Below, piece after piece: positions 1 through 6,410 of a DNA stretch of 9,798 nt; within the stretch, counting starts at the first letter, position 1; each line of letters starts with the position of its first letter. The stretch lies in NCBI GenBank assembly GCA_902772565.1, contig CACYBJ010000228.1, positions 1-9,798 of the forward strand, read 5' to 3'. The translations under genes were made by a program, and so were the position numbers. A model generated the notes under the pieces. That model worked only from the letters and a program-made list of their open reading frames with translations, was not told the origin of the DNA and did not search any database. This DNA comes from an uncultured Lachnospiraceae bacterium. GTDB taxonomy: Bacteria; Bacillota; Clostridia; Lachnospirales; Lachnospiraceae.

Positions 1-93
1 CGAGTAGCGGGAAAAGCCTGATGCGAATAAGCCGTGTGCGAGGAGTAGGAAACGTAGCCTTGTCTGAGCAACATTTGTGCGGCCGGACGCGCA
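1..93. other. Unidentified G+C-rich stretch at the left edge
   Basis: This stretch is about 58% G+C by hand count, clearly richer than the flanking spacer. It has no recognisable gene. One frame on each strand is open across it, and the minus-strand one would begin at the ATG at 93-91, but no ribosome binding site precedes that ATG, only the T-tract of the metY terminator. The end carries a small hairpin, TGTGCG (76-81), loop GCCGGA, CGCGCA (88-93), with one G-T pair. It could be the end of a dispersed intergenic repeat, the edge of a structured RNA, or a remnant of a gene lying to the left. I cannot decide among these. Confidence 0.3.
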
Positions 94-104
94 TAAAAAT
101 ATAC

Positions 105-139
105 AAAAAACAGGGCCGGCTGAATAACAGCCCGCCCTG
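105..139 (-). terminator. Rho-independent terminator of the CoA-transferase/metY unit
   Basis: Read on the minus strand, a stem CAGGGC-G-GGCTG pairs with CAGCC-G-GCCCTG (11 base pairs around a single G/G mismatch). It closes a TTATT loop and is followed at once by six T residues (the A run at 105-110 on the plus strand). It begins 20 nt after the metY stop codon. Stem, loop and T-tract fit a classical intrinsic terminator. The plus strand has no equivalent T run, so it should work mainly leftward. Confidence 0.92.
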
Positions 140-158
140 CGAAAAGCATTAAACTATT

Positions 159-1430
159 CTATGCATTAAGCGCATTATCAAGATCCGCAATGATATCATC
201 CACATTCTCGATACCAACGGAGAATCTTACAAGATCCGGAAGCACTCCGCCTGCAAGGAGTTCTTCATCTGTCATCTGTCTGTGTGTTGATGATGCAGGA
301 TGAAGCACGCAAGTGTGGGCATCTGCCACGTGGGTAGCAATGATGGCAAGTTTCAGGTTCTTCATGAACTTCTCGGCTGCCGCTCTTCCGCCCTTTACGC
401 CGAAGGATACAACACCTGTGGTTCCGTTAGGCAGATACTTCTGCGCTCTTTCATAGTACTTGTTGCCGGGAAGGCCCGGATAGTTAACCCATGTAACCTT
501 CTCATGCTTCTCAAGGAACTGAGCAACCTTAAGAGCATTTGAGCAATGTCTTTCCATTCTGACTGCCAGAGACTCAAGTCCGAGGTTAAGAAGGTAAGCA
601 TTCATAGGAGAAGGGATGGAACCCAGATCACGCATGAGCTGTGCGGTACATTTTGTAATATATGCGCCTTCAAGACCAAACTTCTCGGCATATGTTATTC
701 CGTGGTATGAATCATCAGGAGTTGTAAGTCCCGGGAATTTGTCGGCATGAGCCATCCAGTCAAACTTGCCGCTGTCTACGATTACACCGCCTACTGTGGC
801 ATCGTGTCCGTCCATGTACTTGGTTGTGGAATGGACTACGATATCTGCGCCCCATTCAATAGGTCTGCAGTTGATAGGTGTGGCAAATGTATTGTCTACG
901 ATGAGCGGAACGCCGTGTGCATGTGCGGCATTTGCAAATCTTTCAATATCGAAAACGATAAGTGCCGGGTTGGCAATTGTTTCACCGAAAACAGCCTTTG
1001 TGTTAGGCTTAAATGCAGCCTCAAGTTCCTCATCGCTGCAGTCGGGATCTACAAAAGTAAAATCGATGCCCATTCTCTTCATTGTTACGTTAAAGAGATT
1101 GAAAGTACCGCCGTAGATTGTTGAAGATGCTACAACGTGGTCACCCGCACCCGCAATGTTGAATACGGAATAAAAACTTGCAGCCTGACCCGATGATGTG
1201 AGCATTGCAGCGCTTCCGCCTTCAAGTGAGCAGATCTTTGCAGCAACATAATCGTTGGTAGGATTCTGAAGTCTTGTATAGAAATAACCGGAAGCCTCAA
1301 GGTCAAAAAGCTTGCCCATGTCTTCGCTGGTATCATACTTAAATGTTGTGCTCTGAACGATAGGAATCATTCTTGATTCGCCGTTCTTCGGTGTGTATCC
1401 TGCCTGAATACATTTGGTTTCCTGTTTCAT
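159..1430 (-). CDS. metY: O-acetylhomoserine aminocarboxypropyltransferase (sulfhydrylase)
   Basis: This 423-residue protein has the length and layout of the Cys/Met-metabolism PLP enzymes. The family makes homocysteine from O-acetyl-L-homoserine and sulfide in direct-sulfhydrylation methionine synthesis, in the cytoplasm. Visible signatures are YTRLQNPT (51-58), the aromatic/Gly stretch STIYGGTFNLF (103-113), the PLP-contacting Asp in VDNTFATP (D179), the Schiff-base lysine in HSTTKYMDGH (K204), and the DxSYHGxxY stretch near 241 that marks the O-acetylhomoserine branch. The start is fixed by AGAGG (1438-1442) with a 7-nt spacer. It lies 57 nt after the CoA-transferase gene on the same strand and ends at a strong terminator. 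O-acetylserine activity, as in bifunctional relatives, cannot be excluded from sequence alone. Confidence 0.95.
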   Translation of the reverse strand: MKQETKCIQAGYTPKNGESRMIPIVQSTTFKYDTSEDMGKLFDLEASGYFYTRLQNPTNDYVAAKICSLEGGSAAMLTSSGQAASFYSVFNIAGAGDHVVASSTIYGGTFNLFNVTMKRMGIDFTFVDPDCSDEELEAAFKPNTKAVFGETIANPALIVFDIERFANAAHAHGVPLIVDNTFATPINCRPIEWGADIVVHSTTKYMDGHDATVGGVIVDSGKFDWMAHADKFPGLTTPDDSYHGITYAEKFGLEGAYITKCTAQLMRDLGSIPSPMNAYLLNLGLESLAVRMERHCSNALKVAQFLEKHEKVTWVNYPGLPGNKYYERAQKYLPNGTTGVVSFGVKGGRAAAEKFMKNLKLAIIATHVADAHTCVLHPASSTHRQMTDEELLAGGVLPDLVRFSVGIENVDDIIADLDNALNA

Positions 1431-1470
1431 TTTATAACCTCTTTCTTTTAACGCCTTCCTGAAAAGGCAA

Positions 1471-1498
1471 ATTATAATTTCGATGTTTTATTCCGCAA
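1471..1498 (-). promoter_or_regulatory. Candidate internal promoter for metY
   Basis: On the minus strand TTGCGG (1498-1493) and a perfect TATAAT (1476-1471) are 16 nt apart. The -35 half matches consensus at only three of six positions and overlaps the last codons of the CoA-transferase, whose stop is at 1490-1488. Transcription would start near 1464. A 5-bp hairpin, GCCTT/AAGGC (1453-1468), lies at that point; it has no T-tract, so it is not a convincing terminator for read-through from upstream. metY may thus be transcribed both from here and from the CoA-transferase promoter. Confidence 0.5.
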
Positions 1499-2999
1499 GT
1501 TCGAACGGAAGAAGGTCGAGTATGTCCTTCTGAACATCTACGCCCGGATATACTTCCTTAAGTCTGAGACCCTTTTCTGTAAGTTCAAAAATGCATCTTT
1601 CGGTAATGTACATTACCTTCTGCTTATTCTTAAGCGCACGCTTGGCCGAGAAGCTGATGGATGAAACCTTGTCAACAAACTTCGGAATGTCACCGTTTTT
1701 GTTAATGGTTACCTTATCCTTCACTCTCGTTATTTCAAGGCCCTTTGCATTAAAGGTCATACAGAATACCACAGTCTTTGTTTTGGCTGTGATGTTGGCA
1801 AATCCGCCGATGCCGGCATATGCCCCCGGTCCTCTGTGAGAATTTACATTACCTTCTTTATCGACTTCCAAAGCGCCCATGAAGCAGATGTCCAGACCGC
1901 CGTTATCATAAAGATCGAAAAGGTTTGCGATATCCACCATGCAGGCCGCGCCTATCATGGCTCCGAAAACGGTACCCTTGGCAGGGAATCCGCCGATGCC
2001 TCCCGACTCAACCGTAAGGGTTACGTCCTTTAATATGCCGTATTTTCTGGCGTAGTAGGAAATGGTTTCCGGAATACCTATACCGATGTTTACTATGTCA
2101 CCGGGCTTAAGTTCCTTGGAAGCTCTTCGTCCAATGGTTCTTCCCGCAACACTTGATGTGCTCTTGGTCTGAGTCATGTTATCAAGCATTTCGTCCCAGT
2201 CTTTCCACTGTGAATAAGGAATCTCGAAACCACCGGTAAGACACTCAAAGACAGCATGTCTCGGCTCCGGCTCAACCACTACGATGGCGTCTACAAGACA
2301 ACCCGGAATAATGGTGTTTCTCGGGCGGGAAGGTACGATTATCTTTCTGTCTACCTGAACGATAACCTTTCCGTGGTTGGCCTTAACAGCCTGAACGATG
2401 GAAAGCGCATCTCCCGACATATACATGTCATCAAAGGAAATATTGCCCTTTGGATCAACCGATGTTCCCTTGATAAGAGCAATGTTAATCTTAGGCAGCT
2501 GATAGTAAAGGAATTCCTCTCCTTCAAGTTCCACCTTCTTAACCAGTGACTTGTCTTTGGAAATATTGTTGATTCCGGGACCGTCAATGTCCGGATCCAC
2601 AAATATATCAAGACCTACTTTTGAAAGGGCTCCCGGAAGACCTCCTGCCTGTGCACGAATAGCATGGGAAATGCATCCCAGCGGCAGATTGTAGGCTTCG
2701 AAACGATCCTCAAGAATCAGTTTCTTTGTGGAAAGCATGGCTCCGAAATGGCCGCAGATAATCTTCTCCACCGCACCGTCTCTGATGTAGCCCTCGGCAT
2801 TTCCGTTCTCATCCCAGTTACCGAATCCCGCACTGGAAATAAGAGTCAGATTCTTCGGCTTATTCTTCTGTTTATATTTTCTGTAAAGTGCCTCATTAAG
2901 AGCAACCGGGCTTTCAATACCTACAAAGGTATTAAAGCAGATGACATCTCCGTCTTTGATGAGCCCGATAGCCTCGTCGGCCGACATAATTCTGTTCAT
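1488..2999 (-). CDS. Class I acyl-CoA:acetate/3-ketoacid CoA-transferase (YdiF/propionate CoA-transferase type)
   Basis: This is a single-chain CoA-transferase with the alpha and beta halves fused, as in YdiF and clostridial propionate CoA-transferases. It moves CoA between short-chain acyl groups and acetate by a glutamyl-CoA intermediate. With the start at 2999 it has 503 residues. The alpha half covers about 1-275 (MSADEAIGLIKDGDVI at the start, GSxD-like turn near 178). The beta half begins near 283 with GRTIGRRASKELKPGDIVNIGIG. The catalytic glutamate is E331 in TVESGGIGGFP. The start at 2999 is chosen because GGAGG (3006-3010) sits 6 nt upstream; the ATG at 3017 would lie upstream of that site and has none. 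The natural acyl substrate cannot be read from sequence: butyrate, propionate and acetoacetate are all possible. The next gene in the same direction is metY. Confidence 0.9.
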   Translation of the reverse strand: MNRIMSADEAIGLIKDGDVICFNTFVGIESPVALNEALYRKYKQKNKPKNLTLISSAGFGNWDENGNAEGYIRDGAVEKIICGHFGAMLSTKKLILEDRFEAYNLPLGCISHAIRAQAGGLPGALSKVGLDIFVDPDIDGPGINNISKDKSLVKKVELEGEEFLYYQLPKINIALIKGTSVDPKGNISFDDMYMSGDALSIVQAVKANHGKVIVQVDRKIIVPSRPRNTIIPGCLVDAIVVVEPEPRHAVFECLTGGFEIPYSQWKDWDEMLDNMTQTKSTSSVAGRTIGRRASKELKPGDIVNIGIGIPETISYYARKYGILKDVTLTVESGGIGGFPAKGTVFGAMIGAACMVDIANLFDLYDNGGLDICFMGALEVDKEGNVNSHRGPGAYAGIGGFANITAKTKTVVFCMTFNAKGLEITRVKDKVTINKNGDIPKFVDKVSSISFSAKRALKNKQKVMYITERCIFELTEKGLRLKEVYPGVDVQKDILDLLPFELAE

Positions 3000-3069
3000 C
3001 AACAGCCTCCGAAACATGCGTAAAACACAAGTAAAGTGTACTTTTTGTTACCAAAAACCAAACATTAAA

Positions 3070-3098
3070 ATTTTACTAGTTTGTACGGGTATAGTCAA
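3070..3098 (-). promoter_or_regulatory. Promoter of the CoA-transferase gene
   Basis: On the minus strand TTGACT (3098-3093) and TAAAAT (3075-3070) are separated by exactly 17 nt, each matching the sigma-A consensus at four or more positions. Transcription would begin near 3063, giving a leader of about 64 nt that contains the GGAGG site of the CoA-transferase. It is the best promoter in this divergent spacer and faces away from the XRE gene. Confidence 0.75.
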
Positions 3099-3150
3099 GA
3101 AGTATTATAAACAATGAAAAAACATAGTAGCGCAGTAAATAAAAAGAATG

Positions 3151-3156
3151 TATACT
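3151..3156 (+). promoter_or_regulatory. Candidate -10 box of the XRE regulator gene
   Basis: TATACT matches the sigma-A -10 consensus at five of six positions and would place the transcript start near 3163, about 66 nt before the start codon. No good -35 box is seen at 16-18 nt upstream (TAGCGC at 17 nt), so the promoter may be weak or activator dependent. An overlapping alternative, TAATAT, lies at 3158-3163. Confidence 0.4.
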
Positions 3157-3165
3157 GTAATATGT

Positions 3166-3185
3166 GGTTTGCAACAGAGCAAACC
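3166..3185 (+). repeat. Perfect 7-bp inverted repeat upstream of the XRE gene (possible operator)
   Basis: GGTTTGC (3166-3172), a 6-nt spacer AACAGA, then GCAAACC (3179-3185). It lies just downstream of the likely -10 box and 43 nt before the regulator's start codon, where a repressor site would block transcription. A 20-bp dyad is the right size for an HTH dimer, so autoregulation is a reasonable inference. The transcript could also fold here into a leader hairpin; there is no T-tract, so it is not a terminator. Confidence 0.5.
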
Positions 3186-3228
3186 GGGGTACAGTATTCA
3201 CACATAACGATATATGGAGATTTGGAAC

Positions 3229-3744
3229 ATGGGACGTAAATCAATTAAGGAAAACAAGAACGTTTATCAGATTGCCAGAGAGGAACAGAATCTCACAAGA
3301 GCTCAGGCCAGCGAGAAACTTGTTTTTATTTCGGAAGCTAAAATAGAAAAAATAGAAAGCGAAGCGGCAAAGCCTCAGCCGGAGGATGTGGTTGCCATGT
3401 CCAAGGCCTATCTTCGCCCCGACCTTTGCAATTACTATTGCGCCAACGAGTGTCCCATCGGACAAAAAAACGTGGCCCCTGTTAATTTTAAGGACCTGAG
3501 TCTTTCCAATATCACACTGGAAGTTCTTTCATCTCTCAATTTCCTTAACAATAACAAGGACCGCCTTGTAGATATTACTGTGGATGGCAAAATCTCCGAA
3601 ACGGAAATGAAGGATTTTGCCGGAATCTATAAAGAGCTTACTGACATAGCCAATACCGCTCAGGCTCTTAAAATCTGGATTGAGCAGCAGGCAAATGAAA
3701 ACAAAATTGACATCAACGCTCTTAACCAGCACCTTAACAAATAA
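3229..3744 (+). CDS. XRE-family helix-turn-helix regulator with a C-x3-C-x3-C motif
   Basis: This is a predicted DNA-binding regulator of 171 residues. The N-terminal part (about 11-62) reads as an XRE helix-turn-helix, with NVYQIAREEQNLTRAQASEKL followed by the recognition region ISEAKIEKIESEAAKPQPEDV. Next comes C67-x3-C71-x3-C75 in the segment NYYCANECPIG. The C-terminal half (about 88-171) is predicted helical and has no domain I recognise. Three regularly spaced cysteines suggest metal, Fe-S or thiol sensing, but that is inference. I recall this architecture as common in clostridial genomes without an assigned role. The start at 3229 is chosen over 3214 because GGAGA (3216-3220) lies 8 nt upstream of it and overlaps the earlier ATG. 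The gene is divergent from the CoA-transferase and ends 5 nt from the convergent cyclase gene, with no clear terminator between. Confidence 0.8.
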   Translation: MGRKSIKENKNVYQIAREEQNLTRAQASEKLVFISEAKIEKIESEAAKPQPEDVVAMSKAYLRPDLCNYYCANECPIGQKNVAPVNFKDLSLSNITLEVLSSLNFLNNNKDRLVDITVDGKISETEMKDFAGIYKELTDIANTAQALKIWIEQQANENKIDINALNQHLNK

Positions 3745-3749
3745 GGCTG

Positions 3750-4637
3750 TTACAGGGAAATAAGCGTAGCGCGACACGGCGCACCGTCGGCTCCCCCGAG
3801 ATTTATCGGAGCGGCATTAAGAAGATACACTCCTTCGGGAACTTCGCCAAGTCTTACTCCTTCAAGAAGAACGATTTCCGCACCAAGCATAATCATATGC
3901 ACATTCTTTGGTGCATCCTCAGGGCCTACGGTCTGGGACTCATTACCGTACAAAAGAATATTGTTATCAGCAAATACATAGGCTGCCTCTTCGGTTACTG
4001 TGGCTTTACCGCCAACAAGTATTCGATTACGGCAGTCACATTTATTTATACCGGATTCTTCTTCGGCAGATGCGGCCGCAGCAAGAATCCTTCGGGCATC
4101 TGCCCCGGTTATATCACCTTCGTGTTTTGTTACGTAGGCATAGCCTATGAATCTGCGAAGATCTACTTCGTCTATTTTCTTCCCGTCATTTATAAAATGA
4201 TAAGGAGCATCCACATGGGTACCGTTGTGAGCACACATGTAAAAATCCGTGAGGTTACATATGTCCCCCTTATCAATGTCAAGTTTAACAGTTCTCTTCG
4301 GAGAAGGATCTCCCGGAAAAACAGTACATCCGAAGACTTCCTGGGAAATGTCATAGATTTTCATAGCCCCCTCCTGTTCCGCTTTTATACCGTCTGACAA
4401 ATTGGCACCGCCTGTTACATTTTCTTTATCGGCAATTTCCGAAAGATACCGCTTTCTGTAGTCATTCAGACACAGATCATTGGCGCATCCTGCCCACTTG
4501 TCCGGTTCTCTTTCCATCAGCCCGTCGTGTTCCCATTTGCAAACAGGACAGATTTCGTACGTGTCGGCTCCGGAAAACGAAAGATTTCCGCACACGGGGC
4601 ATATGCAGTCTTTATTATCATTCATGTCATGCATCAT
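3750..4637 (-). CDS. Fusion of a CPCC cysteine-rich domain with a kynurenine-formamidase-like cyclase
   Basis: The protein has 295 residues in two parts. Residues 8-66 are a CPCC-type cysteine-rich domain: C13-P-V-C16, C30-P-V-C33 and a typical W-E-H-D-G after the second knuckle, likely a small zinc ribbon. Residues 92-295 are a complete cyclase-family (PF04199-type) domain starting MKIYDIS, with the metal-binding signature HNGTHVDAPYHF (H137, H141, D143, H147). Family members hydrolyse amide or lactone bonds, for example N-formylkynurenine; no kynurenine-pathway neighbours are seen, so the substrate is unknown. The linker (about 67-91) is polar. An ATG at codon 92 has its own near-perfect ribosome binding site, so a free cyclase of 204 residues, the usual family length, may also be made. 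The full-length start uses AGGA (4647-4650) at 9 nt; ATG codons 2 and 5 are alternatives. It follows the periodic protein by 29 nt. Confidence 0.85.
   Translation of the reverse strand: MMHDMNDNKDCICPVCGNLSFSGADTYEICPVCKWEHDGLMEREPDKWAGCANDLCLNDYRKRYLSEIADKENVTGGANLSDGIKAEQEGAMKIYDISQEVFGCTVFPGDPSPKRTVKLDIDKGDICNLTDFYMCAHNGTHVDAPYHFINDGKKIDEVDLRRFIGYAYVTKHEGDITGADARRILAAAASAEEESGINKCDCRNRILVGGKATVTEEAAYVFADNNILLYGNESQTVGPEDAPKNVHMIMLGAEIVLLEGVRLGEVPEGVYLLNAAPINLGGADGAPCRATLISL
4362..4375 (-). promoter_or_regulatory. Internal ribosome binding site and start codon for the cyclase domain
   Basis: On the minus strand AGGAGG (4375-4370), a 5-nt spacer GGGCT, then ATG (4364-4362), in frame with the long ORF as codon 92. 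The site falls exactly at the border between the linker and the canonical MKIYDIS start of the cyclase family. It is a better match than the site of the full-length start. This suggests either two products or an older arrangement of two genes fused by loss of a stop codon. Confidence 0.75.
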
Positions 4638-4666
4638 GTTTTGCCATCCTGATAAGTCCGTTGTGT

Positions 4667-4984
4667 TTACTGATTATCCCTGCGAATAATATCTCTTATG
4701 TCCTGATCGGACATGCCGCCGAAACCGGTCCATGAGTGTCCGTTGCCGTAGAGACTGTCGCCCATTTTGGTATAGGACTTTCCGTTGCAGTAATAGTTGT
4801 CTCCGAACCTGGTGATGTTTCCCCCGTTGAAATAGGTGTTGTCACCGAAGTTGGTGGCCGAACCGCCGTTGGTGTCATAGGAAGTATCACCGAAGTGAGA
4901 TATGGATCCGCTTCCCTTTTTATCGTTGTAGTAAGTGTTGCTTCCGAATCTTGTAAAAAATGAATTATTACCGAATATGCTCAT
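4667..4984 (-). CDS. Small periodic protein built of 14-residue FGDNxYxNG units
   Basis: I do not recognise a named family. The 105-residue protein is made almost wholly of degenerate units centred on FG or MG at residues 4, 13, 31, 46, 60, 74 and 88; the last four intervals are 14 or 15 residues. The unit reads roughly [TS]-x-[FM]-G-[DS]-[NS]-x-Y-x-N-G-x-S. The composition is rich in Gly, Asn, Tyr, Asp and Thr. No signal peptide or membrane segment is visible. A charged tail (91-105, MSDQDIRDIIRRDNQ) is probably helical. Such Gly/Asn/aromatic periodicity suggests a stacked beta structure or a repetitive surface-like fold, which is inference. The start is well supported by AGGAGG (4991-4996) with a 6-nt spacer. 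The CPCC/cyclase fusion follows 29 nt downstream, probably in the same transcript. Confidence 0.75.
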   Translation of the reverse strand: MSIFGNNSFFTRFGSNTYYNDKKGSGSISHFGDTSYDTNGGSATNFGDNTYFNGGNITRFGDNYYCNGKSYTKMGDSLYGNGHSWTGFGGMSDQDIRDIIRRDNQ

Positions 4985-4998
4985 AGTAAACCTCCTTC

Positions 4999-5047
4999 GG
5001 GTTAAGTAGCATAACCCAGCTGTCTTTACCGCGAAGCCTTTGGCTTC
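4999..5047 (-). promoter_or_regulatory. Two hairpins in the leader of the periodic-protein gene
   Basis: Two perfect inverted repeats stand in the leader: GAAGCC/GGCTTC with a 3-nt loop (5033-5047), then GGGTTA/TAACCC with a 7-nt loop (4999-5017). The second ends only 2 nt before the AGGAGG ribosome binding site (4991-4996). Neither is followed by a T-tract on the minus strand, so they do not look like terminators. Farther upstream lie a CCCT-TAT-AGGG dyad (5084-5094) and a possible -10 box TAAAAT (5082-5077), but no good -35 box. A role in translation control or mRNA end protection is possible. Confidence 0.45.
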
Positions 5048-5145
5048 AATTACATATTACAAATTCCTCTGTACTTATTTTACCCCTTATAGGGAATTAA
5101 TGCTAGATTCTACGTCTGTTTTTTTCACGGGGCAACGTATCATGC

Positions 5146-6384
5146 TTAAGGATGGCATCTGCCGCAGCTTTCATAGCCCATGTTAATGATTTCTTCGCGG
5201 CTCATGTGCACTTCCTTTTTGTTTCTTTCGCTCATGTCCGAAACACTGTCACAGGATGGATAATGGAATCTTTTTGAATTGGTATTTAAAATGTAATCCT
5301 GAGGTTCGGAAACGTTTTCAGTGCCCTCACCGTCAACGACAGTCATCTGGGTTCCGTTTCGCCAGTCGGAAGTATCTGCAGTAGAAAACCATAAAGAGGA
5401 GCCGTCAGAAAAGGCTGTTACCTCCCCCTGGATATCCGTTCTGAAAAGTTTGGCTTTGCACTCCGACAGATTCAGAAGCGCCTCCCGGGAAGGATGCATA
5501 TTTTCGTTACCGAGTCCGCAGCTGAGGAATGCATATGCCGGTTTGACTTCCGCAAGAAAAGCTTTATTTGACGATGCCGCTGCCCCGTGATGAGCCACCA
5601 CATAAATGTCCACGGGTTCCAAAACTCCGGCAGATACCATAGCTGATTCCGCCGCACTCTCACAGTCACCGGTTACAAGTACTTTTGTTTCACCGTAGGT
5701 CACAATTACCGCAACAGACCTGTCATTTTCAAGCGTGGAATCGGCAGATGCAGAAACCACCTTTACCGTGGCACTACCAAGGGCGAATTCATCCCCCACA
5801 CTCGGATGAATGCAGGTAAGGCCTGCGGAATCAAGGGCATTAACAAGTGACGTATAAATTGATGTTTCCGCCTGATAATCAGGACCCCAGAAAGCATTCA
5901 CATTTGCATTGTAAAGTGCACCTATGAGTCCGCCGATATGGTCTTCGTCGTAGTGAGATGCGACCATCAAATCCAATTCCGTTACATCATGGGCCTTCAG
6001 GTAGGAAACCACGTAGGAAGAAGTTTCTCTTCCGCCGCCGTCATAAAGCATATACTTTCCGTCGGCACCAAAAAGAAGGCACAGCCCCTCGCCCACATCA
6101 AGCATGGATACGGAGAATCCGGCTCCCGTTTCATCTCCCACGGGAACATCCCCTGTTTCGTAATCAACAGTCCATGTCGCAGCTTCTTCCGATGTATAGT
6201 CATCATCCTCTTCGGAAAGCCCGTCACCGGAATCGTCGCGATCATCGGGAATCTTATCAGAATCCTTCGACGTCGAGATATCAGACGAAGCACCACTCTC
6301 CGGCTCCGTCACTTTCCCGCATCCGGAAAATATAATTGTAATAAGAATTATTGCAGTAAACACTGCCGCAAATTTCTTACTCAT
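5146..6384 (-). CDS. ComEC-like metallo-beta-lactamase-fold lipoprotein
   Basis: This 412-residue protein is predicted to be exported. Residues 1-22 form a lipoprotein signal with K3/K4, a hydrophobic core and lipobox FSGC (C22). An acidic linker (about 45-64) leads to a metallo-beta-lactamase domain of the ComEC/Rec2 type (about 89-335). Its markers are LDVGEG (95-100), YDGGG (114-118), H144-x-D146-x-D148-H149, TGD (238-240) and VAHHG (263-267). Residues 363-412 form a small C-terminal domain, YILNTNSKRFHYPSC with C378, C407 and C410, that I recall as a recurrent tail in such proteins and which probably binds metal. ComEC family MBL domains are linked to nuclease activity during DNA uptake; the substrate here is unproven. 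The membrane channel part of ComEC is absent. The start is the only ATG after an in-frame TAA 9 nt upstream; no Shine-Dalgarno is visible, which fits coupling to ylmH, 26 nt upstream. Confidence 0.88.
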   Translation of the reverse strand: MSKKFAAVFTAIILITIIFSGCGKVTEPESGASSDISTSKDSDKIPDDRDDSGDGLSEEDDDYTSEEAATWTVDYETGDVPVGDETGAGFSVSMLDVGEGLCLLFGADGKYMLYDGGGRETSSYVVSYLKAHDVTELDLMVASHYDEDHIGGLIGALYNANVNAFWGPDYQAETSIYTSLVNALDSAGLTCIHPSVGDEFALGSATVKVVSASADSTLENDRSVAVIVTYGETKVLVTGDCESAAESAMVSAGVLEPVDIYVVAHHGAAASSNKAFLAEVKPAYAFLSCGLGNENMHPSREALLNLSECKAKLFRTDIQGEVTAFSDGSSLWFSTADTSDWRNGTQMTVVDGEGTENVSEPQDYILNTNSKRFHYPSCDSVSDMSERNKKEVHMSREEIINMGYESCGRCHP

Positions 6385-6410
6385 GTGATATTACCAATCA
6401 TTAAACTGAC

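Noticed and set aside
747..1124. Plus-strand frames opposite metY, up to 125 residues
   Set aside because: They mirror the conserved PLP-enzyme coding sequence and show no domain or start signals.
1453..1468. Hairpin GCCTT/AAGGC between the CoA-transferase and metY as a terminator
   Set aside because: The stem is only 5 bp and no T-tract follows on the minus strand.
1431..1487. SAM or T-box riboswitch in front of metY
   Set aside because: The spacer is only 57 nt, too short for either, and shows no T-box or SAM-riboswitch core motifs.
3000..3017. ATG at 3017 as start of the CoA-transferase
   Set aside because: The GGAGG ribosome binding site lies downstream of it and serves the ATG at 2999; the extra residues MFRRLL are not part of the usual family start.
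5101..5145. T run at 5119-5125 as a terminator of the MBL gene
   Set aside because: The T run is on the plus strand, the wrong side for a leftward gene, and no adjacent strong stem is present.
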